Origin: Apostichopus japonicus
Lineage: Eukaryota; Echinodermata; Holothuroidea; Aspidochirotida; Stichopodidae
DNA length: 64,000 nt
Assembly: GCF_037975245.1 (NCBI RefSeq)
Contig: NC_092570.1
Span: 267,501-331,500 of the forward strand
Reading direction: 5' to 3'
Within the stretch, counting starts at the first letter, position 1, and every line of letters begins with the position of its first letter. Shown piece after piece: positions 39,208-51,596 of this stretch. Below the pieces are notes generated by a model. It was not told the DNA's origin, made no database searches, and saw nothing but the letters and a program-made list of their open reading frames with translations. A program made the position numbers and the translations under genes.

Positions 39208-40294
39208 CAGGCGCGGCGGAACGTAAAAATTATTGGGGGGGCTAATGTGTGGAGACTATCTAAGCGGAGCGCCACCATCGGTTGGCGCGGAGCGTACAAG
39301 AAAACTTTGGGTTTTTTCAAACCCCCAGATGGCCGGAAACGGCACTTTCCGAGTGTTTTATGCTGAGAATACCTAGCCCTTAAATATGGGTCTCAAGCCT
39401 GCAATTTCTCAGATTGCACGTAAAAGTCTGTAAAAACATTGTAATTTGTATATTCGATGGTGTTTTAAGAGAGTAGCTATTACTCGTAGTGTACTCGCAA
39501 AGCCGTTTTTGAGTGTAGTAAGGGCAGTGGCGGAGCTAGGGGTATTGGTCGGGGGGGGCAAGAATGGTCTGTAGGGGCGCTTTCTACACTATCTAAGCGG
39601 AGCGCCACCACAGGTTAGCGCGGAGCGTACAGAAAATTTCTGAGTAAAGATACTCCCTACATTGCAGGAAATGACCCTTTCCGGGCCTTGCTAATTTGCA
39701 GATAAACGGAGAATAAATAGGTTTCGTCGCCATTTTGTCGGAAAATTACACCAACAGAATATGACAAATGGTCAATAGGTATATGAGAGCGCAATAAAAT
39801 AGTCAATAATCGCGAATAAGTAAAAAGTAGTGAAAAGCTGAAAAGGGCGCCAGCAGTCCATTTGAGTCCGTCAGGGGGGAGGGGGGCATCCGCCCCCTGA
39901 CTGTATATATGAACGCTCCGCCACTAAGTAAGGGTATGTTGGAGAACTGGCTCAAATAAGGCAAGTCATTGGCCTAAGACGAAGTTGTGTCACGCATACC
40001 GGTACTCACACTCACTGCTTCCACTTTTCACGGGGCGTGAAGACGCGGTTGGGGTGACAATTTGGTCTATAGCCAGGGAACGGGCCGAGGGTCCCCCAGC
40101 AATTACTAAAATTATTACACCAATATAGTATACGTGTGCATCGGACAGATCGACAAGTATGCATTGAAAAATGGGCAGATGCACGTTTCGGAGCCTTGGT
40201 AAATATTGGGGGGGCTTATCATGCATTTGCCCCCTCAACTTTTTCATTGGGGGGGCTGAGCCCCCCCCAAGCCCCCCCGGTTCCGCCGCCACTG
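39208..40294. mobile_element. Composite non-autonomous hAT-type element, copy 1
   Basis: Starts caggcgcggcggaac and ends gttccgccgccactg, imperfect inverted termini, with an exact 8-bp target duplication tataagag at 39200-39207 and 40295-40302. A second element (39525-39926) is nested in it. An inverted relative lies at 48080-49158. No coding capacity. Confidence 0.85.
39525..39926. mobile_element. Nested hAT-type MITE within composite copy 1
   Basis: 402 bp, starts cagtggcggagctagg and ends gctccgccacta, flanked by an exact 8-bp duplication agtaaggg (39517-39524 and 39927-39934). It inserted into the host element before that was copied, since copy 2 carries it at the same site. Confidence 0.85.
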
Positions 40295-41529
40295 TATAAG
40301 AGGAACCTACATACCAAGTATGAAATGCATCCCAGTTATCCTTCTGAAGTTTGAGCATTTACGAACAAGTGTCACATACACATCAACACGCCATCACCAT
40401 CGCATAGATTCCTTCTGCCTGCGACAAGGAATAAAGAACTCGAGAAAGACCGTAATATTTTGCAGTCGCGTGTAATTAATTCGTCAAGTAACATTTTAAT
40501 CAAGTTATTTGAAAACCTATCTCAGGTAAAGACAGGTACATAAACGCAAACTCAGCACGGCAAGGACAATCCACTCTTACTCATTCAGAAAGCGGCTAAA
40601 TGGGCAGAGGGTCAACGCCTCAAATAGTATAGGCTTTGTTTCTGAGTTCCATCATAACTTTGAAAACTCTTTTAAAATTCTTTTTGCTTTGATAGCGTCA
40701 ATAAATTTACTCCGAAGGTACCTCGTATTCGATTTTTCTATAGTCCAAGGTGCTTCTTTTCCTGAATTATTTTCCGGATTGATTTGACCTGTACGTACAA
40801 TCACTTCGTACATAATAACAAACATATTCTATATACGCAATTGTAAAGGATTAACAATGGACATCACGTGACGAAAGGTCAAATGGGTTAACTTTGTAAC
40901 CTTTGTGTTGATGGGCGCTTACCGAATTAGTGATGCAAGCCCATTGTCAAATTTCGCAAATGTTTCTATTTTTTCAAACAAAATTGAAAAAACGATATTG
41001 CATTGCTGTTGTTGGTAACAAACATTCAAAAGGTACACCACAGACGAATCTATTGTTTACGTGTAAACTATGTGAGTCTTTCGTGAGATGAATAAATCGC
41101 TGAATTAGCACACATCAGATACATGTATATACGTAATTTACTTTCCTGTTTGTGTTGAGACTAAGTACTTGTATATATAGAGCGTCAAAGAATTTCATCA
41201 TGATACGAAATACAAATGTATTTGTCGATATGACGCAGTCTACAGCCATCCGGCTTTGCTTCACTATGTAGAGATATCTACCTCATGTTTGGTCCCAATG
41301 CTAATATATGTACAGTAATTCATTATAGTTTGAAAATATTGTACAATTCAGACGAAGGTATTTTTGTTTTGTTTCTCTGTAGAGTTAAGTTGAGATGAAA
41401 CTTTAAGGGGACACGTGACCAGTGTTCATCTTTGCTAATTTGACAGAGATATTTGCAAAGAACAATGTCCCGACACAGCTAAGAAAAATCTTGCTCCGAA
41501 ATATCTTTTGTTTATAAGTCGTTGCTGGA

Positions 41530-41730
41530 AGCTGTCATATTGTAAATCTGTGACGTCATAGAGCCTCTAGTATCTGAAAACGTTTCCTTTCTCTATGTTT
41601 TCCTTTTGTATTTTCAAGGTCGAATGTTAACATCGTTGACACCGAAACCAATGTAATCATTAGGCCGTGTTAAGAGTTTCAACAAGTTAGATTCACCATT
41701 TATAACTTCATCTCCATTACAAAATAAGAA
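41530..41730 (-). repeat. Dispersed repeat, copy 2 (inverted)
   Basis: Reverse-complement relative of 26536-26770, sharing the same ordered blocks. It is intergenic, between the two transporter genes. Confidence 0.6.
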
Positions 41731-42467
41731 ACATAGTAATAAATAGGGAAAACAATTAATGAAGCAGATGTGACTCGATGATGTTTAGTTTGCGATATCG
41801 CCAATCACATGAAAGCTGTTCATTTTAGCAGTTGGGGAGTTTCTTTCTATCACAAAGACTTATAATTATAGTTAGGCTTGTTTCACCTTTAATTGGTCTT
41901 GTATCGTTTGACCGTCAGCAAGTTCTGGTTATATCATAGAAAAGGAAAGTAATGGTGGGGACGTGGGGTGCCTGGTACGTGTTAAAAGGGGCATTAAGGT
42001 ATAGTACCTCCCGGAAAGTAGTAGGTCTATGTAAAGTTGAACCCCATCACAACCCACCTCTTGGATCCGCCAAATGAGGACGTCCTGTGCACCATGGAAT
42101 GGTCTTATTCTTCTCCGACAGAAATTAAATTCCCCAACTGACGATGTGAGTTGAGGAACCATGAACCCTCTGCCCCTCTCTCATACCACTGGTCAACATA
42201 GGCTACTGTACTGTAGGCATTCCAGCATACAAACAGCTGCATTTTTAGTTTTACCGGACGATATAGGCTATTACTAGAGTGCAGGGTTTTGTCAGCCTGC
42301 AGAAAACTTGAGTGTTAGACCTATAGGTCAAAGTACTGCTATCTCAGGCATTTATCCAATGAAATAGTTAACTGTACACTTCTTGTTATTCTATGTGCCA
42401 TGATCCACAATGAATAAGGCTCTAACGTTTCCATGTAGTGCCATAAAATAATATCCAACTAAAGTTA

Positions 42468-42514
42468 GTTCTATCATGGAGGTAAAACACTCTGTTTTAC
42501 CTCCATGGTTCTAT
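42468..42514. repeat. Perfect 14-bp hairpin flanked by 7-bp direct repeats
   Basis: catggaggtaaaac (42475-42488), loop actct, then gttttacctccatg (42494-42507). Exactly flanked by gttctat on both sides (42468-42474 and 42508-42514). Confidence 0.85.
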
Positions 42515-44835
42515 GCTGTAGTCAATTATTGACCTTTTCAAAGCATATGACCGGTAAAATATATATCAAATTCACACCCTTACCTCGGGAAAAGCAGCCG
42601 TTTCTTCTACATCATTTGATCCAAAGAGTTCTTCAGTTGCTCGTTCACTATTTTATGTGTTTTTAGTTTATTCATAATACCCCTGTAACTACGCACTGAA
42701 GTCAATTCCGATCTGACAAGATGTTTCAACTCTCCTCTGCTAGCGAGTATATTTGAAGCTTTTCGTATACTGTACGTATGTTAAACACCGTTATAAACAG
42801 TTCTGTTCGCGATTGCGAAATATCTCTTGTAATTTCAACGTTTCCTCTATCAACAATACAAAGACAAAACTGAAACGCACGTGAGTCACGGGGTCAGTGA
42901 ATTCAAACAATAGCAGATTATGCCTACATAGAAAGTATAACTGGAAAACCTGAACGGCTTATATGCAACTACTGAGTGCACGGACACAGCTACAGGTCAG
43001 AGAGCTTCGTAGCAATAACATATAAGCATATATCAAGCTGCAAGGTTTTCATCAGCTCACGATGAAGTAAAAATCACTGTTTTCATTATAGTTAGATTCT
43101 GGCTACTTCGTTGTTGCCCAGGTATCTCCGAATAACAGACTAGACCTATATCATGTAGGTGATACTTCGAAAACACATGTAATCACCAGTCACGGTACTA
43201 TATATATACTCGTACATGCTACTGTTGATAACGTAGTATGGCAGTTTATAAATGCATGGAGTTAGAAGCTGTATCGCGTACAGTAGGCCACTGCAATTTA
43301 TCTCAATATAGGCACCGGGATACAAACAATTATGGTACATGATGTAATTGTAATTGTGATGAAATTGTGTCATCAGAACAAAGGACTAAACACAGTGGAT
43401 TATATACAAAAATAAAATGGAGAACGGTGAGGGCCGGGGGTCGGGGAGGGGGTGGGGAGGGGTGGGGGCTAGGAATGGATGATTACATGTCTCAGTGAGC
43501 TACAAAAACCAGATCGTTACTGTAAAATGGTTTGAATAGTTTCATGCAGAGGAGGATTCAGCATTCGATAAAGAAGATTGTTTGGCCGGCCTGGGCTCCT
43601 TAATTGAAGCCCTGGACTCCTTGAATCCGATATTCATATAAGGGGGTCTTGTGGTCCAGGAACAAATTAGATTTTCTTAACATGAAATGGTATATTCAGC
43701 CCATATTCATATCTACATGTATAAGGTTGTTCCAATAATTACTTTTATCTTTTGAGGATGGGGTGGATCTCCAATGTGTCTGATTTCATATATATGTGCA
43801 TATTTTGTTGACATTCTTTCCTCCCATAGACGGCGATTGCCGGTCAGTGTCTTTGGCAGAGCTGGCCAATATGGGGCTCTATGTTAGCTCCAATGGATAG
43901 TTTATTTGGGAGCATATTATGACCATGTTTTTATAAGACGTAGGCTGGGTCGAATGTTAAAAATTCTCCCAATTTAACTTTGCAAATTCAAATGTATTGA
44001 GCGTTTCTAAACCTGGGTTGCCCGCACCCACGAAGGTGCGAGACAGCAATATAGGGACAGGGGCGCACCACGCATGCTTCGTGGTGTGTTGGTGTGGGAT
44101 CTACCCCAGAATACCCCCTCCCCTACTGTCAGACAGAATATTATAAGAATCCTAGAGTATACAGTTCATAGGTACCGTATGTAACATGTGTGTGCCGATT
44201 AACCTAAAACGGTCGAAAAATTGCTTTAAAAGTTGAAAAATATAGCACCATTTTGTATCTAAGCACCCTCCATTTTACAAGAAATCGTATATAATAGGTT
44301 ACCAATATTCAAAGGTCACGTGTCACAGAAGAGCACCGTCAAATCTGGTTAATGAATTATTTGCTGATTACCCGCACAATTTTAAGTGGCATCAATTACT
44401 CTTGGAAGTGATTTGCGTTAATTCGGATATGTGAGGGCGCACTGTCAATTTCCACATACATTGGTTAATTTTCATTTATAGGCTGTGTTGTTCAGTGTTG
44501 TTCTCGCCATTAAAGGAGCTACATTGCGGTTGCGGTTATTTGCAAACTACTAATTACCTCTTCCTTGAATAAACTAGACATGCGTGTGGAAAAAATATTT
44601 TGTAAGACACTATATTCAATCTGGAAATCTTCTGTTACCTTTCAAATTCAATACCAACCTGTAGCCTATATCCGGACCTAACGCACATTTCATAGCAGTG
44701 GTATCCAGCCCAGTTATTTTTATTCTTCAAATTTTTGCATTATACGATCGGGGCTAATTGGATTACCGGTAAGAGGCGGAATATGATTATGAAAGGAAAT
44801 TAGTTACTCTAACCAGTGGCGTACACAGGATTACT

Positions 44836-44870
<35 letters not shown>

Positions 44871-45558
44871 GGGGGGGCGGGGTAGCGCGCTGAACCTATG
44901 TCGGAGGGCCAGAGGCAAAACAATGATTTTATAAGTAAACGTGTGCTGCTTTCCTGGGGTCCAGAACAAACAAATTAGACGTCAAATGATGCTTCTTGAG
45001 AGACTATAAATTTAGACTATAAATTAGGTCTTTATAAGTAAACACAACGTCTTGCTAATAACAACTTTGAGTGAACTTAGGAAAGTGGGGAGCGGTCACC
45101 CGTAGTATTTTTCCAATTCTTCCCAACTGAATGTATAAGAAGAACCCGACTGAGCCAGGCTCGTGACTAACAATTGTGGGTGAGGTATTTACACAGCCAC
45201 ACAACTTCTGTGTACCACTGACTCGCCGTTAACAACTTCTTGCCCAAACATGTGAGGAAATTGGCAGGGCGTTGGGTTACAGGAAAGGGATATGCAAAAT
45301 GTAAGGGGCAGAATAGTGCCGTTTTAAAAAATGATAACGTTAAATATCGCACGGCAAGCAACCATAAACATTTAATTAAACGTTTTGGAACAATCATTTG
45401 GTATTTTATATATCATGTTTTTATCCGTCAAACTTTATATTGAAATTAGGAATTTTATAAAATTGTTCAGTGTCGAGTCTCAAAATGATAAAATACCATC
45501 AGAGTTATGATGAAGGCAGAACAATGCCACTGTACATCCTATGGAAAAACTGACACTT

Positions 45559-45800
45559 TTAATTTTTAAAGTCACTAACAACAAAAATATTGTTATTTTC
45601 AACCGCAGTATCAGGGAGGCCGTCAGATGATTTAACGTCATCGTCTTGTTGGGTGCCACTCACTCCATTTTTCTGGACTGCCTTAAATAATTTCATCTTG
45701 TAGAGTTTGCGAACGAGGATTAAACTACCACTAAATAGGAAGGATCCTCCAGCCACGGCAAACGAGAGGTCATAGTTACCCGTAGCATCGAATAGAATAC
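45559..45800 (-). CDS. SLC16-like: MCT copy B exon 5 (terminal)
   Basis: Acceptor cttctttgatag. Encodes ILFDATGNYDLSFAVAGG, the last helix, and a hydrophilic tail with QQDDDVKSSDG, stop at 45561-45559. An ATTAAA-like sequence overlaps the stop region, but no convincing poly(A) signal was located. Confidence 0.88.
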
Positions 45801-48800
45801 CTATCAAAGAAGAATAAATAGGGAGAGATGAATTTCGATACAACTAGATAAAATATTAAGCAGTATACATCAAATTTTGTTACTCGTTTCTGACTTCAGT
45901 GTTTATTTCAAGAGAAGGTCACAGTTAGCTGAATAGCCCCACCAATTATCATGTCGCACTTGGCTAAGAAAGGCAGCGAAGATGACTATGTTTCAATGTC
46001 GGTTTTGTGTTGTGTTGTTATATTATTTCTTTGTATTTGTCTTGTCTTGATTTGTCTTATCTTGTCTTGTTTTGATTTGTCTTGTCTTGATTGGTCTTGT
46101 CTTGTCTTGATTTGTCTTTTCATAGGCTGTCATGATTTTTCTTATCTTGTCTTGATTTGATTTGTCTTGTCTTATCTTTATTTGTCTTGTCTTGTCTTGT
46201 CTTGATTTGATTTGTCCTGACTTGTCTTTAGTTTTCTTGCCTTGTCTTGCTTTGACTTTGTTCATTTTGTCTTGAATTGTCTTCTCTTGATTAATTAGTT
46301 TAAACTTCACAAAACGTACACGAAGTGTCACGTTTCTCACCAATTAAAAAGAACAATTGAATTGCAAATGAAGAACACTTTTGAAAGAAACGAGTTTTTA
46401 GCTCTGAAATTTGGGAATTTGACAAGAACGTAAATGGGATTTGTTAATATGATCAACGTTCAATACATAACACAATGTATGTTGCGTTGATGATGAAGTT
46501 ATTTGGTTCTATTAGAAAAAATGTAATAAGGAATAATGGCAGTGTATTCTTTTCTTTCTTGGGTGGGTTGTGGTGCATGGGGAGAAAAAGGGTTCAATGG
46601 CCGTAAATGAGGAAAACAATGCAGTTTTTTAAGGCAAAGTTCAAGTTAACAAAACAGCCTAAACTTACCCATAATGAATACTCCTGCTACCAGAGAGAAT
46701 CCATTGAAGAAAAGTAAGACCCCAAAACCCACTGACACATCACCGGGCGGCAAAACACCCCTAATGACCATCAGCTGAAGTGACGTAATAGGTCCATTGG
46801 ACGCTCCAAACACTAACGCACACGCAAGAAGCGTCACAAAACTGTTCGCGAACGGATTAACGAGATTAGTAGCAGCTGCGACGAAATTAAATAGAATATA
46901 CATTGTAGTAGGACTGATCCACTTTCGGTCCAAGAAGATCCCGTGTGTCATGCGACTCATTAGGTCACCGACGCCGATAGCCGACACCAGGTACGAAGCT
47001 TTCAGTGGTGAAATACCAACGTCGAAAACGGCTTTGGCGTTAAAAAATACAGTGGTTGAATATGAACCGAATGCAGCCCACATGAAAGCAAAACATAAAT
47101 AGTTTAAAGAAGTGTTTTCACAAATAAGATGAAATCCACCAGTTTTAATCACAGAGAACAGACAGTTTGTGATACGACTCGACTTTGTTTTATCAGAAGG
47201 GGTTGTATTTGTTGTTGAAATTGGGGAGAAGTTTGGTGTCTGCTTATGTTGTTCGCTCAAACTCATCGCAATCATGCTTCTCTTGCGTTCTCGTGTCTGT
47301 TTTACCATCCAGAATTTTTCTCTTTCCGTCGGTCTCATGAGCAAACCACACAGACAAACTAACAGAGATAGTCCTCCAACTATTTGCATGGTGCTTCGCC
47401 AATCATATTTATTAAGTAGAAGCTGCATTAGAGGGGGCATGACAATCAAACCAAGCCCCGACCCGGAGAAAGCAACTCCATTGGCGAATCCGAGTCGTTT
47501 GTGGAAATAGTATCCGATAACGGTGAGTGAAGGTGTGTAACCGAAAGATATACCAATACCTGTCAGGAAAGACAAACATTTATAAAGAAATTGGTCAAGA
47601 AAATTGATCTAAAATATTCCGTGTAAGCTTGCTGGAGTATCGCTCCCTGAGAGTTAAAAAAAATACAAGCAATAAATACAAAAAATACAAGACACAAATA
47701 AAAAGAAATATAAAGAAAAAAGGAAAGAAGAAAGTTGAGGTCATAACCCGATTCTTTAAGTAACAGCAATGGTAGGTGCAGAGAACTATAGGCCCATGCC
47801 AAGTAACAAGTCGGTGCAGATTCTTTAAGTAACAGCAATGGTAGGTGCAGAGAACTATAGGCCCATGCCAAGTAACAAGCCGGTGGAATGGTTGATTGGG
47901 AGTGTGTGTTCTTTCACCCCAATGTACAGATTTACCAATTATGGTTATTGAGTCAGTTCTAGTCTATAACGGCTGGGAATAGAGGGGAAGGGAGGAAGAG
48001 GAGGAGGGAAGGGGTTAGAGGAGGACGGAAGACGAGTAATCGACGAGGCAGGGAGGGGCACGAGTAAGGGGAAAAGAGGCAGTGGCGGCGGAACCGGGGG
48101 GCTTGGGGAGGCTCAGCCCCCCCAATAAAAAAGTTGAGGGGGCAAATGCAAGATAAGCCCCCCCAATATTTACCAAGGCTCCGAAACGTGCATCTGCCCA
48201 TTTTTCAATGCATACTTGTCGATCTGTCCGATGCACACGTATACTCTATAGGTGTAATAATTTTAGTAATTGCTGGGGGACCCTCGGCCCGTCCCCTGGC
48301 TATAGACCACATTGTCACCCCAACCGCGTCTTCACGCCCCTTGAAAAGTGGAAGCAGTGAGTGTGAGTACCGGTAAGCGTAACACAACTTCGTCTTAGGC
48401 CAATGACTTGCCTCATTTCAGCCAGTTCTCCAACATCCCCTTACTTAGTGGCGGAGCGTCCATATAAACAGTTAGGGGGCGGATGCCCCCCCCCCTGACG
48501 GACTCAAATGGACTGCTGGCGCCCTTTTCAGCTTTTCACTACTTTTTACTTATTCGCGATTTTTGACTATTTAATTGCGCTCTCATATACCTATTGACAT
48601 TTGTCATATTCTGTTGGTGTAATTTTCCGACAAAATGGCGACGACACCTATTTATTCTCCGTTTATCTGCAAATTAGCAAGGCCCCGGAAAGGGTCATTT
48701 CCTGCAATCTAGGGAATATCTTTACTCAAAAATTTTCTGTACGCTCCGCGCCAACCTGTGGTGGCGCTCCGCTTAGATAGTGTCGAAAGCGCCCCTACAG

Positions 48801-49853
48801 ACCATTCTTGCCCTCCCTGACCCGACTCTAGCTCCGCCACTGCCCTTACTACACTCAAAAACATCTTTGCGAGTACACTACGAGTAATAGCTACTCTCTT
48901 AATAAACCATCGAATATACAAATTACAATGTTTTTACAGACTTTTACGTGCAATCTGAGAAATTGCAGGCTTGAGACCCATATTTTAGGGCTAGGTATTC
49001 GCAGCATAAAACACTCGGAAAGTGCCGTTTCCGGCCATCTGGGGGTTTGAAAAAACCCAAAATTTTCTTGTACGCTTCGCGCCAACCGATGGTGGCGCTC
49101 CGCTTAGATAGTCTCCACACATTAGCCCCCCAATAATTTTGCCGTTCCGCCGCGCCTGAAGAGAGGACGTGGAGAGGAGCAAACCGTTTAGTAGACCTAT
49201 TTGTTATTAAAGGTACGGTATACACATTGAATATCTCTAAATTCCTTCCTCTAGCAACTTTATCTGTTGTTTCGTATTGCTATATGTTGGAATGTGAAAT
49301 TACTTTGCGTATAGGCCTACATACTTTGTGAATTTAAGAAAAATATTACAGATTAGTCAATCAATTATTTGCATGCTAATAATTTTTTTTTTGTAAATTT
49401 GGGTTAAGTTAATTTAAAGACAGAAGAAAATTCGTGCGTATCAAAATAATGTGTGTTCTCATTGAATCCGTGGCATGAGAGGTCTCGTGAAACCGTTACT
49501 AGGCATGTAAATATCCATAGAGACTAAAAGATTTATGACCAAACAGCCTCGTTGTTAAATACACTTCCGCTATAACTAATTCTCATTTAACTAGCAAAAG
49601 TAAACTTTCATTTATCACATAGGAGTGATAAAATAGTATACTTTTAAAACAATATAATTGACATTTTAGTAAAAACAGATTATATAAAGTGTTGTGCTGT
49701 GCCCAATAGATTAGCCCACACAGCTAGTATATATTCCATTCCTGAAATGTGTGTCTAATCAGATATTTTGCGTATAATGGCGTGTTCAAATGGAGGAGTA
49801 TAAATATTAATAAGAACAATAAATGAAGCAACTTTATCTTAGAAAAGCTTCTT

Positions 49854-49903
<50 letters not shown>

Positions 49904-51549
49904 CCCATATTTGGCGTTGTGTCAGTAATTTTCCTTTGACCTTTATCGAGTAATATTCCAGATAACTTTGGAATTTGTTCAAATAAAACACATCCTCCTC
50001 GATATTTTCTTTACCAAATGAAGATACTGAAATTAAATGTCTGCTCCATTCTGTTCTTAACATTTTATTCAGCCAGACACGAGTATTCATTAGCATGTAA
50101 AGCGAAAACGTCTTGTCTGGTTTTGGTCTTAATATTCCGGAAATTTTAAGCACTTTTGCAAAGCAATAAACTGCAATTAATGGACATTTCGAGTGAAGAC
50201 TATATCTGAAGAGACGTTGCAAAGGTCAAACGAACACACTCGAGAAGTAATCACAGACCAGAAATACAAGAAAAGTACGCCCTCATTTACAAGAGATCAT
50301 AACGATAGCATTAAACACAGATCAGTGTATGGAGTTCTATGGAGAATTAACGTATTCACTCTAAGACTTAAACGTGTCTTACCCGAAAATACGTTCGTGA
50401 CGTTGAGATGCCATATGTCTGAGGTAAATGACGCAACCAGAAGTGAAACGGACATTATTATACCCCCTGCGATTACCACAACTCTAGATCCAAATCGGAC
50501 ACTGAGTGAGCTGGCCATCACACCTAGGAAGTAAAAATTCTCCTTGTAAAATATCGTTGGATAGATGTTTATTGATACAGAAAACTTATTACCATCAAAA
50601 TATCCACATGATGCGACTTTAAAATATGTAAGCAAACTAAGGGTTAGATCTTCACATTGCCTCGTTTTTGACAGAACTGTACTTTACACGTTGAACTTGT
50701 ACATGTGGCCTGCCCACTTGTATTATATACCTCGTCAACGATATCTGTCCTTAGTAAAATGACGAAGCTTACATAAGTCACATATCATTCCCTGCCCCTC
50801 CAACCCACCCCTATGTCACATATTGTGATTGTCTCTTACCAGCCGTTTTATAAATGCAGCCAATTGTCATTCCAATCCAGGCGACCTCTTTGGCACCGAT
50901 ATCAAAGTAAAGCTGCCATTCCACTAACAGCACTCCGATGCCCTTGACATAACCTGTATCGTAATAAGAAAACTGAGATTCAAACGTTATGGCATGAATA
51001 TTCATAAGACAATCTAGTAATCTATATCTTCCCTCGCAAATATCAAAAGAAGATGTACTTGTCTCTAAAGAATACCCTAAAATTATGGGAACGAAATGCG
51101 TTTTTTTTTGTTCATCGAAATAAAGATTTTCCCGATAAAAACATATATCCATACTTATGTCCATCATAATAAAATGTGGTTGACATAAACATGACGTCAT
51201 AGCCACACTTCTGAATCAATAAGAGGGATTGTGGCTATGTCTCTTTGGCATGATGTTGTATTTCTTTCGTAATTTTCTGACTTAATTTTCGTAATGCATT
51301 TTGCACAAGTGACCTTCTTGCGACTGCCCATCAATTCACTCACAGAGCGAACTAGATTTTGCCATCCTTAAGACACCTTTCAGCTCAATTTGGACACACT
51401 ACTATTCGATGTTTTTTCGAGTTAGTGGTTTATTTGAAGTTTTTGTTAAATTTGCAATTTCATGTTGACATGTGACTAAAACTAATATAATTAAATATAT
51501 ACAAACAAAATGTGGGTAACGAAATGTTTATTACTAGCTCAATAACGTG

Positions 51550-51596
<47 letters not shown>

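Larger units (their letters stand above)
40295..45558. other. Intergenic between the two transporter genes, no gene seen
   Basis: AT-rich, with the hairpin at 42475, the inverted dispersed repeat at 41530, a G-rich run at 43428-43470, and a (TG)n tract at 44836-44868 next to a solitary hAT-like end (cagtggcgtacacagg at 44815). Confidence 0.5.

Noticed and set aside
40136-40354. ORFs in the hAT composite elements (also around 48015-48376)
   Set aside because: They appear in both strands of non-autonomous elements and cross G-runs; no transposase motif.
46023-46343. 106-aa minus ORF rich in Lys/Asp/Gln
   Set aside because: Direct translation of a degenerate CTTGT repeat.
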